From Deltaproteobacteria bacterium (GTDB lineage Bacteria; Myxococcota_A; UBA796; GCA-2862545), in the NCBI GenBank assembly GCA_006226595.1, contig SBGP01000108.1:1-64000 (forward strand): 64,000 nt of DNA, given 5' to 3'. The position numbers were made by a program, and so were the translations under genes. The notes beneath the pieces were generated by a model. It searched no databases, was not told the origin of the DNA, and worked only from the letters and a program-made list of their open reading frames with translations. How positions within the stretch are numbered: position 1 is the first letter of the stretch; the number at the start of each line of letters is the position of its first letter. Positions 33,874 through 42,492 of this stretch are shown in pieces.

Positions 33874-35802
33874 CTACGGTGCAGGGTCCATCCGCTCGGT
33901 ATCGTCCACCGGTGGGGCCTCGGCACGGTCAGCCACCGCGAGGATGGAGCGGCCAATCCACTTCGAGCCCGCCGTCGTGAAGTGCCCATAGTCGAACTGC
34001 AGCGGGGTGGCGCCAAGGACCACGACGCAGCCGGGCTTGCCGCAGATCGCCTCCTGCAGCGACAGGTAGCTGGCCCCGCTCTCCTCAGCGGCCGCGCGCA
34101 GCGCCCCGTCGAGGCGCGGACGTAGCTCGCGGTGGCGACGCACGGAGTTGCGCCGTCCATGGGTTTCGTAGGCGAGAAGCAGCGGGAGGTCGTGGGTGTA
34201 CTCCACGGTGCGCCCGATCACGACGACCGGGACATCGCGCTCGCGCCAGTAGGTGACCATCGCCTTGAGGCCGTCGATGTCGCGCCACTGCCAGCGGCCT
34301 GCGATGACCACGCGACCCGGCGGGTGTTCCTCTGCGTGGAGCATCGCCTTGTCGAGCGTCTGGGTGCAGCGGTCCTGGCCCCGCAGGGGCAGGGTGGGCT
34401 TGCAGCCGCTGCCGGTGGCCTGGCGCACGAAGCGCTCGGTGTTGGCGGCGAGGCCCTCGTAGAGCTGCGCGCCGTGGCTGTCGCCCATGAGCAGGACGTC
34501 GTCGCTGTGGCCCTCGCCGAGGCACACGGGGATGTCGTAGTCCTCGGCGACCTCGGTCGAGGTGATGAAGCACTGGCCGAGGCGGTTGTTCGACCGGCTC
34601 GCGGGCGTGGCCCATGCCGCCATCTTCGCGACGTTCGCAGGGAGGCGCTGCGGGAAGCCACCGGACTGCCACAGGCCCACTCCGAGGATTACGGCGACCG
34701 CGACCGCACCCAGACCGACGGGGATCTCGGGGCGGCGGTCCTCGCGTGACTTGCGGAACGGCTGCTCGACGAAGCGCCACGAGAGGTAGGCGAGCACCAT
34801 CGATGCGATGAACAGCGTGGCCATGCGCTCGTTCTCGCCGCGGAGGGCGGACGGAATCTCGACGGCCGGGTGGTTCCACAGGACGATGAGCGGCCAGTGC
34901 CACAGGTACAGCGAGTACGAGATCAGGCCGACGCCGACGAACGGTCGCCACGACAGGGCACGACCGACGAGCGTGTCCGGGCCGGTGCCGATGAGCAACG
35001 CGGTGCCCAGGCACGGGACCAGCGCCGAAGCGCCGGGAAACACGGTCTCCCAGTTGAACTCGGAGTAGGCGTAGCCGATGAGCGAGATGCCGATCACCGC
35101 GAGCACTTCGCGGGCGTAGCGATGCGCGGGAATGCGCACGACGCCCAGGGACAGCAGGGAGCCGATGAGCAGCTCCCACGCGCGCAGGTGGGGGCCGTAG
35201 AACGCGGCGGTGGGCGCGTCGTACACGAGCCACGCGGCGGCGGCGAAGGACGCGACGGTGGCCACCGACAGCGCGGCCTTCATGCGGGTCGCGTGGCCCG
35301 AGAGCGCCCACATCGCCAGCGGGAGCGCGATGTAGAACTGCTCCTCGACGCCCAGGGACCACGTGTGCAGCAGCCAGCGGCGCTCGGCGGCGGTCGCGAA
35401 GTAGTCGGTGTCCGACCAGAAGAACAGGTTCGCAGCGGAGCCGGCGGCGGCGGCCAGCGACTGCCCGAACTCGGCGAGCTCGGGAGGCATGAGGAACGCG
35501 ATGCCGAGCCCCGTCCACACCCCGAGGAGCACGAACAGCGCCGGAAAGATCCGGCGGATGCGGCGGCGGTAGAACTCCTTGATCGAGAAGCGTCCCTCCT
35601 GCAGCTGACGCCACAGGATGCCGGTGATCAGGTAGCCGCTGATCACGAAGAACACGTCCACGCCGACGAACCCGCCGGGACAGGAGGGCGGCTGGAGGTG
35701 GTAGACGAGCACGCCGAGGACGGCGACTGCCCGCAGTCCGTCGATGTCGGGGCGGTAGGTCAACGGCCAGGGCTCGGGGAGAGGGGAGACATGGGGCCCC
35801 AT
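33874..35802 (-). CDS. OafA-type O-acyltransferase with SGNH domain
   Basis: This 642-residue protein has an N-terminal acyltransferase-3 domain with about ten membrane helices (YRPDIDGLRAVAVLGVLVYH near residue 16; FVGVDVFFVISGYLITGIL; WSLGVEEQFY) and a C-terminal SGNH domain (from about 400) with LLMGDSHGAQ and, near the end, DYGHFTTAG as the catalytic Asp/His. Such proteins transfer acetyl or other acyl groups across the membrane onto surface polysaccharide or peptidoglycan. The C-terminal end is 15 bases from the response regulator. It diverges from an exported protein at 35878. Confidence 0.9.
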   Translation of the reverse strand: MGPHVSPLPEPWPLTYRPDIDGLRAVAVLGVLVYHLQPPSCPGGFVGVDVFFVISGYLITGILWRQLQEGRFSIKEFYRRRIRRIFPALFVLLGVWTGLGIAFLMPPELAEFGQSLAAAAGSAANLFFWSDTDYFATAAERRWLLHTWSLGVEEQFYIALPLAMWALSGHATRMKAALSVATVASFAAAAWLVYDAPTAAFYGPHLRAWELLIGSLLSLGVVRIPAHRYAREVLAVIGISLIGYAYSEFNWETVFPGASALVPCLGTALLIGTGPDTLVGRALSWRPFVGVGLISYSLYLWHWPLIVLWNHPAVEIPSALRGENERMATLFIASMVLAYLSWRFVEQPFRKSREDRRPEIPVGLGAVAVAVILGVGLWQSGGFPQRLPANVAKMAAWATPASRSNNRLGQCFITSTEVAEDYDIPVCLGEGHSDDVLLMGDSHGAQLYEGLAANTERFVRQATGSGCKPTLPLRGQDRCTQTLDKAMLHAEEHPPGRVVIAGRWQWRDIDGLKAMVTYWRERDVPVVVIGRTVEYTHDLPLLLAYETHGRRNSVRRHRELRPRLDGALRAAAEESGASYLSLQEAICGKPGCVVVLGATPLQFDYGHFTTAGSKWIGRSILAVADRAEAPPVDDTERMDPAP

Positions 35803-35877
35803 ATTGCGGCGTGACACCGGTTCTGCAAATGCCGAGCGCAGGTCGCGCGTATTAGTCCCAGACGCAGGAGGACCTCC

Positions 35878-36450
35878 ATGTGGATTCTGATGCTCACCGT
35901 CGCCTTCGCCAAGGGACCGTCCAAGGCTCCGCCCGCCGACCTCGCCCAGGTCTCGAAGGCGATTCCGCAGCTGCTCGGCTCGGCCGCCGACTCCCCGAAG
36001 GGTGAGCGCGACAACTCCAAGCTCCAGCGCTTCCTCGCGAACCACACCCACAAGGAAGACGGCAACGGGGACCGGGTGACCTACAGCTTCCCGGGGCTCG
36101 GCATGGAGATCGTCGGCACCGCGATGGGCCCCGCCAACGGCTGTCCCGCGACCTACGTGGCCACGCAGGTCACCGTGGCCAACGCCCAGCGCTTCGACCG
36201 GCTGCCCGGCATCGATACCTCGATGACCTGGAAGGAAGCCAAGAAGCACCTCAAGAAGAACGACCACAAGGTCAAGAAGGAGAAGGAGGGCGACGTCGTC
36301 CGCCTCACCTGGACGGACGACTGGTCGCTCCAGCGCCAGGACTACGGCTGCGGTAAGGCCTACATCCAGCGCAGCGCCGTGCTCGTGTACGGCGACAACG
36401 GGCTGCGGCGGGCGGTGTACCGCATCGGCCACACCCAGTCGCCGGACTGA
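35878..36450 (+). CDS. Exported hypothetical protein, Lys-rich
   Basis: The 190-residue product starts at ATG 35878 with a strong aggagg site upstream, so the very short uncharged signal MWILMLTVAFAKG is real and not a start-site artefact. The mature part has a basic segment (KEAKKHLKKNDHKVKKEKEG) and two Cys (NGCPATY, YGCGKAY) that could pair. No known family was recognised; it is likely periplasmic. Confidence 0.75.
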   Translation: MWILMLTVAFAKGPSKAPPADLAQVSKAIPQLLGSAADSPKGERDNSKLQRFLANHTHKEDGNGDRVTYSFPGLGMEIVGTAMGPANGCPATYVATQVTVANAQRFDRLPGIDTSMTWKEAKKHLKKNDHKVKKEKEGDVVRLTWTDDWSLQRQDYGCGKAYIQRSAVLVYGDNGLRRAVYRIGHTQSPD

Positions 36451-36495
36451 GCCGCGGGGCTAGCCAAGCGCCGTGGGCGAGATAGGTCCACGGGC

Positions 36496-37245
36496 ATGCC
36501 CTGGTGGAGCCCCCTCGACATTCCCGAAGGCCACGAGCGCGCCCTGCAGCTTGGCACGCTCGCGGTTCGGGTCGCCCGTCGCGACAACCTGTACCGCCTG
36601 GCGTGGCGACACCTCGACACGCCCGAGCCCATCGACGTGCACATCGGCGAGGCGACGCAGACCGAGGACCTCGGCGAGGGCTACGAGGTCCTGCGCATTG
36701 CCGCGCGAGGAAGCACGCTCGCCCTGTCGCCGCGCGTGGCGCCCCGACCCATCGTCGCCCGACCCGACGTGCCGTTCACGGTCTCGCCGCAAGCCGAGGT
36801 CCGGGTGTACGTGAACACGCCGATCTGGGTGAGCCTGCGCGCCGAGCGCGGCCTCAAGCTGCTGCCGGTCGTGTCGGTGAAGCCCACGTGGTTCGGCACC
36901 AACCGCGAGGGCGTGCCTTGCTTCGCCATGCGCACCCACCTGCGCTTGAGCGAGAGCGAGGTCCAGCGGCGGCCGCACCGCGCCCTGGCTCCGGTGCGCA
37001 TCGTCAACGAGGGGGACGACCCGCTGGTCGTCGACCGCGTGCGCATCCCCGCGCCTTCGCTGCCCATCCACGCGGACGCCGAAGGGCAGCTGTGGCTGCC
37101 CGAGATCGTGCTCACCCGCCGCGAAGGCCAGGAAGAGGCGCGCCTCTCTCTCGGCGACCGTCGCAAGGACCCGGTGCTCGCCGAGCCCTCCGAGCCGATG
37201 GCCGACCACGCCGTCGTGCGCGCGTTCAACTCCATCTTCCGCTGA
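36496..37245 (+). CDS. Hypothetical protein beside MscS (DUF432-like)
   Basis: This 249-residue soluble protein is rich in beta-strands, with the middle block VRVYVNTPIWVSLRAERGLK and VKPTWFGTNREGVPCFAMRT, and an end rich in charged residues. It resembles DUF432 proteins as I remember them, which are found beside mechanosensitive channels; the assignment is tentative. The next gene, an MscS channel, begins four bases after its stop. No ribosome site is visible, but GATAGG lies nine bases before the ATG. Confidence 0.6.
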   Translation: MPWWSPLDIPEGHERALQLGTLAVRVARRDNLYRLAWRHLDTPEPIDVHIGEATQTEDLGEGYEVLRIAARGSTLALSPRVAPRPIVARPDVPFTVSPQAEVRVYVNTPIWVSLRAERGLKLLPVVSVKPTWFGTNREGVPCFAMRTHLRLSESEVQRRPHRALAPVRIVNEGDDPLVVDRVRIPAPSLPIHADAEGQLWLPEIVLTRREGQEEARLSLGDRRKDPVLAEPSEPMADHAVVRAFNSIFR

Positions 37246-37249
37246 GTCC

Positions 37250-38065
37250 ATGCCCGAAACGCCGCCCACCGACGCTCTCGTCGCCCTCCTGGGGCCCGCC
37301 ACCGACTGGGTGATCGCCGCTTCTCTCGGCGTATCCGGACTCGTGCTCGGCGCGGTCGCGGGGCGCCTGGCGGAGCGCATGATCACCCCGGCCGCGGGCA
37401 GCGCATTGGGGCTGCTCGTGCGCCGCGTGCTGTTCTGGACCGTGCTCGGGCTGTTCGTCGCCAGCGCGCTCTCGGAGGTCGGTGTCGACCTCTCGGTGCT
37501 GCTCGGCGCCGCGGGTGTGTTCACCGTCGCGATCGGCTTCGCGAGCCAGACCTCGGCGAGCAACATCATCAGCGGCGTGTTCCTGCTCATCGAGCGGCCG
37601 TTCGCGGTCGGCGACGTCATCCGCCTCGGCACCACCCAGGGCGAGGTGCTGTCCATCGACCTGCTCTCCGTGAAGCTCCGGACCTTCGACAACCTCTACG
37701 TTCGCGTGCCGAACGAGACGGTGATGAAGTCCGAGATCGTCAACGTGAGCCGCTTTCCCATCCGCCGCTTCGACCTGCTGGTTCCGGTGGCGCGGGATGC
37801 TCCGCTGGACGAGGTGCGGGCCCTGCTCATCGCTGCTGCCGACGAGTCCGAGGTCGTGCTCGACGAGCCGCGTCCGATCGTGATCTTCAACGGATTCACC
37901 GAGATGGGCATGGAGCTTCAGCTCTCGGCCTGGGCCACCCAGGACAGCTTCCTGCAGCTCCGCAACTCGCTGCCCGAGCGGGCGGCGGCGGCCCTCGCGG
38001 GGGCGGGCATCGCCACCGGGGCCCCCCAGCGCGTCGTACGCATGGTCAGCGAGCGCGAGAAGTAG
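37250..38065 (+). CDS. mscS: MscS-family mechanosensitive channel
   Basis: The 271-residue protein has three N-terminal membrane helices and the MscS pore/beta-domain signature (GAAGVFTVAIGFASQTSASNIISG then GDVIRLGTTQGEVLSIDLLS). The length matches small-conductance channels such as E. coli MscS (286). It opens under membrane tension to release solutes after osmotic downshock. It follows the DUF432-like gene by four bases and ends back to back with a convergent glycosyltransferase (stop codons adjacent). Confidence 0.92.
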   Translation: MPETPPTDALVALLGPATDWVIAASLGVSGLVLGAVAGRLAERMITPAAGSALGLLVRRVLFWTVLGLFVASALSEVGVDLSVLLGAAGVFTVAIGFASQTSASNIISGVFLLIERPFAVGDVIRLGTTQGEVLSIDLLSVKLRTFDNLYVRVPNETVMKSEIVNVSRFPIRRFDLLVPVARDAPLDEVRALLIAAADESEVVLDEPRPIVIFNGFTEMGMELQLSAWATQDSFLQLRNSLPERAAAALAGAGIATGAPQRVVRMVSEREK

Positions 38066-39004
38066 CTACTCGTGAGCGCCCTGCTCGAGCCGCTCGACCA
38101 CGAACAGCGGGCGCGCCTTGACCTCTTCGTAGATGCGGCCGACGTACTCGCCGATGATGCCGAGGCATAGCAGCTGAGCGCTTCCGAGGAGCACGATCAC
38201 CGCGATCAGCGATGCCCAGCCGGGTGCGGTGTGGCCGTACATGATCTTCATGCTCGCGGCGTAGCCGAAGTAGCCCAGCGCGCCGACGCTCATCACGAAG
38301 CCGAGCGTGCTCGCGATGCGCAGCGGCACCGTCGAGAACGAGATCAGGCTGTCGGCGGCGAAGCCGACCATCTTCGACACCGGGTACTTCGTGCGGCCGG
38401 CGAAGCGGGCCCTGCGCTTGAAGGTGATGCCCGTCTGCCGAAAGCCCAGCCACGCGACCATGCCGCGTACGAAGCGGGCGCGCTCGGGCATGCGCGACAG
38501 GGCGTCAAGGGCACGGCGGCTCATGAGCCGGAAGTCACCCGTGTCGAGGGGGATCTGGACCGGGGTCAGCGCGTTGAGGACCCGGTAGAACGCCGCGGCG
38601 GTGAACCGCTTGAACAGGGTCTCGGCCTCGCGCTCGGAGCGCACGCCGTACACGACGTCGAAGCCTTCGCGCCAGCGGGCGACCATCTCGAGGATGACCT
38701 CGGGCGGGTCCTGCAGATCGGCATCCATGACGACGACCGCATCGCCGAGCGCGTGCTCCATGCCGGCGGTGATCGCCAGCTGGTGGCCGAAGTTGCGGGA
38801 GAGGTTGATCAGCGTGACCCGCTCGTCCTCGTCGCGGAGGGACTGCATGATCGCGAGGGAGCCGTCCCGGCTGCCGTCGTTGACGAGCACGAGCTCCCAG
38901 CGCGCCGCGGCCTCGTCGAGCACGGGCACGAGCTGGCGGTACAGCTCGGGAAGCACCGCCTCCTCGTTGAACACGGGCACGACCACCGACAGCTCCGGGG
39001 TCAT
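38066..39004 (-). CDS. Family 2 glycosyltransferase, dolichyl/undecaprenyl-phosphate sugar type
   Basis: The 312-residue protein has a GT2 catalytic domain: SVVVPVFNEEAVLPELY at the N-terminus, VLVNDGSRDGS, and VVMDADLQDPPEVI with the metal-binding Asp. Two C-terminal membrane helices follow (about 235-260 and 270-295). This layout matches ArnC/GtrB-like enzymes, which move a sugar from a nucleotide to undecaprenyl phosphate at the inner membrane. The start overlaps the upstream beta-helix protein (ATGA). Confidence 0.9.
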   Translation of the reverse strand: MTPELSVVVPVFNEEAVLPELYRQLVPVLDEAAARWELVLVNDGSRDGSLAIMQSLRDEDERVTLINLSRNFGHQLAITAGMEHALGDAVVVMDADLQDPPEVILEMVARWREGFDVVYGVRSEREAETLFKRFTAAAFYRVLNALTPVQIPLDTGDFRLMSRRALDALSRMPERARFVRGMVAWLGFRQTGITFKRRARFAGRTKYPVSKMVGFAADSLISFSTVPLRIASTLGFVMSVGALGYFGYAASMKIMYGHTAPGWASLIAVIVLLGSAQLLCLGIIGEYVGRIYEEVKARPLFVVERLEQGAHE

Positions 39005-40167
39005 GCGAGCGGCTCCAGGCGACCCTCGCGCACCACCATCGGCCCGTCCGCGGCGGTCTCGGGGATGCGGGTGATCACCTTGTCCGGATGCCGGATCACG
39101 AAGGCGTCGTTCGGGATGGCGCGGCCGCTCGCGAACCACAGGCCGGTGGCGATGCGCGCGCGGTGGCCGATCGCGGAGCCCAGGAACCGGGTCCCCGTGT
39201 CCCACAGCTCGCCGTCGAGGGGCACGCGGATGTTGCGGTCGAAGTTGTGGTCGATGCAGTAGCTCGCAGGCACGGCCAGCGCGTTCTCGCCCATGACCCC
39301 GGCCTGGTACAGGATCTGCGACGCGAAGGCGCCCGGGTAGAGCACGGCCATGCGCACGCCCGCGCGCTGGGCGACGGTGGCCCCGGCGCCGATCGTCGAC
39401 ACCTCGACCTCGGCTCCGCTCATGATCGTCGCGTTGTCGCCGACGCGGCTGAACAGGATGCGCGCGTAGGGTCCGACGGTGACGCCGTCGCCGAGGGTGC
39501 TGCCCTCGATCACCGCCGTCGGGTGGATGTCGCAGCCTTTGCCGATGGTGTTCAGCTTGGCGAGCACCTTCCACTTGTTGAGGCTGCGGGCGCGGAGGAT
39601 GGCCCAGATCACCGCGAGGATGCCCTTCCAGCGCGGCTGTCGGCGGACCTCGGACGCGCCGGCGGCCTGGTTCGCCCACAGGATGTGCACCCAGTGGTGC
39701 AGGGTCATCACCGGATGGCGGGGCAGGGCGATGGTGGTGGCGCCGCCGAACTGCGCGGGAAGGTCGAGGTCGAAGGTCTCTTCTTCGGGGTCGACGACGA
39801 TCTCGGTGACCGGCTCGCTGCCGCCGGAGACGAAGCGGACCGCCTCGAAGCGAAACCCGCTGTCGACGGCCGACACGCCGGGCTGCACGTAGTGCGTGTT
39901 CGTGCCGAAGCGCGACTCGGCGAGCACGAGCACCGCGTTCTGGTTCCCGGCGCCGGCGAGGAAGCGCTGGAGCACCGGGCCGGTCGTGTACAGCGTGTCG
40001 GGCACGATCAGGCACGGCGGGGTGGGCGCGCCGACCTCGGTGAGTCCGGCTTCCGTGAAGGCCTGGGCGCGCCACTCTCGCAGGGGGCGGTTGGCGATGA
40101 GCACGTCGTCCGGCGCATCCCCGAAGGGTGCGATGCGGCGGTTCGTGGGCTCGACGTAGACGTTCAC
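39001..40167 (-). CDS. Left-handed beta-helix (hexapeptide) protein
   Basis: This 388-residue protein begins at GTG 40167. The first 180 residues (VLIANRPLREWRAQAFTEAG, CLIVPDTLYTTGPVLQRFLAG) resemble the front half of a sugar nucleotidyltransferase-like fold without a clear active site. From about 215 a hexapeptide beta-helix follows (HPTAVIEGSTLGDGVTVGPYA). Two-domain proteins of this type often modify or transfer acyl groups on nucleotide sugars. It is coupled (ATGA) to a glycosyltransferase and probably supplies its substrate. No ribosome site; CTAGCT lies seven bases before the start. Confidence 0.8.
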   Translation of the reverse strand: MNVYVEPTNRRIAPFGDAPDDVLIANRPLREWRAQAFTEAGLTEVGAPTPPCLIVPDTLYTTGPVLQRFLAGAGNQNAVLVLAESRFGTNTHYVQPGVSAVDSGFRFEAVRFVSGGSEPVTEIVVDPEEETFDLDLPAQFGGATTIALPRHPVMTLHHWVHILWANQAAGASEVRRQPRWKGILAVIWAILRARSLNKWKVLAKLNTIGKGCDIHPTAVIEGSTLGDGVTVGPYARILFSRVGDNATIMSGAEVEVSTIGAGATVAQRAGVRMAVLYPGAFASQILYQAGVMGENALAVPASYCIDHNFDRNIRVPLDGELWDTGTRFLGSAIGHRARIATGLWFASGRAIPNDAFVIRHPDKVITRIPETAADGPMVVREGRLEPLA

Positions 40168-40312
40168 CGGCGCAAGCTAGCCGGAAACGCCCGGAACAAC
40201 ACCCCCCACGGCGCGGATCCGGCGCGTCCCGTGTGCGGCGAGGACCCGGGCGGGAGGGGGACCTGCGCGGGGTGTCACATCCCTGCGTGATCCACATCGG
40301 CGTGGGGTGCGT

Positions 40313-41413
40313 ATGATCCTGTCGATGACTTCCGCGGTGTTCCGCACATCCGGGGCAATCAGCCCCGAGCAGCTCGACGACTTCCTCGCCCGAGGCTGGT
40401 ACCGGGTGGGCGCGATGCTCCTCGCCTCCCGCTACTACCTCCACGAGGGAGAGCTGTACTCGACCGTGTGGACGCGGCTGCCCCTCGATGGTTGGGAGCT
40501 GCGGCGCGGCCAGCGCAAGCGCCTGGCGCGGATCGAGCGTCAGCTGGACGTCCGGGTCGTGCCCTTCGCGCTCACCGAGGCCCACGAGCGCTTGTATCGG
40601 CGCTACCTCACGGTGGCGCCGGGGGAGCGGACCGAGGACGTTCGAGACTTCCTGGGTGGTGAGGAGGGGCTGGATCGCTTCGACACCTGGGTTGTCGAGT
40701 TCCGCGACGGCCGCGAGCTGGTGGGCTTCTCGCTGTTCGACTGCGGCGCGACCGCGCTCCAGAGCCTGGTCGGCGCCTATGACCCGCGCTACCGACGCCT
40801 CGGTCTCGGCTCGCACTCGCTGCTCGTCGAGGCACTGTGGGGTCGAGAGCAGGGCTATGCCTGGCACTACAGCGGCTACGTCGTGCCCGGCGCCGGCTTC
40901 ATGGACTACAAGTGGGCCCTGTCCGACGACATGGAGTTCCTGCACCCGGAGCACGGGGACTGGGCGCATCGCCGTCACTTCGGTGCGCTCGAGACCCCGG
41001 ACCAGCGCGTCAAGCGGCGTCTGCGCCAGGCGGCGACCGCGCTGTCGCGGCGTCAGGTCGCGGTCGGCTGGCGGCTCAACGAGCTGTTCGCGGCGCCCCA
41101 CCTGCACGAGCCTCTGGCGGAGTGCCTCGCCGAGCCGCTGGTGCTCGTGCTTCCGCGCACGGCACACGGCCAGCCGCTGCTCGCCTGGAACGACGAGGCC
41201 CAGGAGTTCCAGTTGCTCCGCGGGCTACCGGTCGAGGTGCAGCGCACGTTCGGCGGTGACCCCGAGACCACGCGTTGCGACCGCACGTGGGTCGTGCAGG
41301 GCGTGCTCGCGAGCGGGCTCGACGCCGATGCGGTGGCCGATCACGCCCGTGAGTTGATTCCCTCGTCGGGGATCACGATGACAACGGGGCGAGGGCGACC
41401 ACCGAGTACGTGA
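40313..41413 (+). CDS. Arginyl/leucyl-tRNA-protein transferase (ATE/Bpt)-like protein
   Basis: The 366-residue protein has the C-terminal ATE fold signature: WVVEFRDGRELVGFSLFDCG, then a block equivalent to the canonical dPxxRxxGLGs stretch (YDPRYRRLGLGSHSLLVEAL), and HYSGYVVPGAGFMDYKWAL. These enzymes add an amino acid from tRNA to a protein N-terminus to mark it for degradation. The N-terminal half lacks the conserved CxxC/FRRSG motif of known members (it reads GWYRVGAMLLASRYYLHEG), so substrate recognition or redox control must differ. ATG 40313 (ggggtg site) is preferred; 40325 is possible. The 3' end overlaps the XRE gene by 41 bases. Confidence 0.75.
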   Translation: MILSMTSAVFRTSGAISPEQLDDFLARGWYRVGAMLLASRYYLHEGELYSTVWTRLPLDGWELRRGQRKRLARIERQLDVRVVPFALTEAHERLYRRYLTVAPGERTEDVRDFLGGEEGLDRFDTWVVEFRDGRELVGFSLFDCGATALQSLVGAYDPRYRRLGLGSHSLLVEALWGREQGYAWHYSGYVVPGAGFMDYKWALSDDMEFLHPEHGDWAHRRHFGALETPDQRVKRRLRQAATALSRRQVAVGWRLNELFAAPHLHEPLAECLAEPLVLVLPRTAHGQPLLAWNDEAQEFQLLRGLPVEVQRTFGGDPETTRCDRTWVVQGVLASGLDADAVADHARELIPSSGITMTTGRGRPPST

Positions 41414-41933
41414 GGGCCGTGGTCTCGCCGGCGTTCGCGTAGCTGTGCTTCTGATCGCCGGGGAACACCGCGACGTCCCCGGGGTCGAGCACCAGCTCTT
41501 CGCCGAGCACGGTGAGCCGCACGCGACCGCGCTCACAGCACAGGTACTCGCGAGTGCCCGGGCGGTGGGGAATACCGACGACCAGCGCGTTCGGTCCGAG
41601 CTCGAGGCGGTCGATCTCGAGACCGGCGACGGGGTCGGGGAGCAGGTGCTTGACCGTCGCGGTGCCGCGGCGGGCACGCGGACGCGCGGGTAGCTCCGAG
41701 GCGGGGATCTTGACCACGCGGGCTCGGGGAGGGGAGAGCAGCTCTTCGACCCGAACCTGCAGTGCCTCGGCCATCGCGAGCAACACGGCCAGAGTGGGGT
41801 TCGCGTCGCCGCCCTCGAGGTTGGCGATGGTGCTGCGAGGCACGCTGGCCAACTTCGCGAGCTGGGCCTGCGACAGGCTGCGCCGCTCGCGCATCCACTT
41901 CAGGTTCGCAGCCAGGTTTGCCGAGGCTTCCAT
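41373..41933 (-). CDS. XRE-family regulator with C-terminal cupin
   Basis: The 186-residue protein has an N-terminal XRE helix-turn-helix (LSQAQLAKLASVPRSTIANLEGG, about residues 19-41) and a cupin domain (about 115-186) with the pattern VLDPGDVAVFPGDQKHSYANAG. Such two-domain regulators bind a small ligand in the cupin to control nearby genes. ATG 41933 follows a ggagg site. It diverges from a VOC-family gene, and a 20-base inverted repeat lies between, a likely operator for autoregulation and for the neighbour. Confidence 0.88.
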   Translation of the reverse strand: MEASANLAANLKWMRERRSLSQAQLAKLASVPRSTIANLEGGDANPTLAVLLAMAEALQVRVEELLSPPRARVVKIPASELPARPRARRGTATVKHLLPDPVAGLEIDRLELGPNALVVGIPHRPGTREYLCCERGRVRLTVLGEELVLDPGDVAVFPGDQKHSYANAGETTALTYSVVALAPLSS

Positions 41934-41961
41934 CGGTCCTCCCGTCGACCTCTTGTCCGTG

Positions 41962-41981
41962 TGTCGTCTGGATAGACGACA
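41962..41981. promoter_or_regulatory. 20-base operator candidate TGTCGTCTGGATAGACGACA
   Basis: The arms TGTCGTCT and AGACGACA (eight bases, perfect) flank GGAT, in the 91-base divergent gap between the XRE-cupin regulator and the VOC protein. The position and symmetry fit a dimeric XRE repressor site controlling both genes. Confidence 0.65.
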
Positions 41982-42024
41982 TATTGTCTGGGAGGGGAGA
42001 GATCCACGCATCCAGGGAGGATGC

Positions 42025-42405
42025 ATGGTCCGACAGCTCGATCACCTGAACCTCGATGTGCGAGGCCTCGCCGAGTCCGAGCGCTTCTACGCGAACATCT
42101 TCGGCTTTCGCCGCGTGGAGTCCGGCGAGCACGGCGGCTTGCCGTGGGTCATCCTACGGGCCGGCGACGCGATGCTGTGCTTGTACGAGAACCCGGCACT
42201 TCCCGCGGATGGGCCGCTCAATCACTTCGCCCTGCGGCTCACCGATGCCGAGGCCTTTCTGGCTGGACTCGATGCCCACGGCGTTCCCTTCGACTACGGC
42301 GGAGGTGAGGTGCGCTGGCCTCACTCGCGGAGCTGGTACGTGCGCGACCCGAGCGGACACCAGATCGAGGCGGTGGCCTGGAACGACGACCAGGTGCGTT
42401 TCTGA
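42025..42405 (+). CDS. VOC (glyoxalase/dioxygenase) family protein
   Basis: The 126-residue single VOC domain shows the betaalpha-betabetabeta pattern with likely metal ligands His7 (LDHLNL), His in NHFALRL and Glu in HQIEAVAW. Members include glyoxalase I, fosfomycin-modifying enzymes and dioxygenases, so the reaction is not determined. The start ATG 42025 has a gggagg site. It faces the XRE-cupin regulator across a palindromic operator and is probably that regulator's target, perhaps acting on the ligand the cupin senses. Confidence 0.85.
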   Translation: MVRQLDHLNLDVRGLAESERFYANIFGFRRVESGEHGGLPWVILRAGDAMLCLYENPALPADGPLNHFALRLTDAEAFLAGLDAHGVPFDYGGGEVRWPHSRSWYVRDPSGHQIEAVAWNDDQVRF

Positions 42406-42492
42406 GGGACTTGTCCCGCTCTTTGCAACGAGACTCTCGGACGTGGGGCAAGTGGGCGGCGGCGCTCCGCGCGCCTCTGCATCGGAAGCCGC

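Noticed and set aside
34870-35814. Plus-strand open frame opposite the acyltransferase
   Set aside because: Its sequence is low-complexity Asp/Glu/Arg/Gln/Gly, as expected from the complement of a membrane-protein gene, with no start signal.
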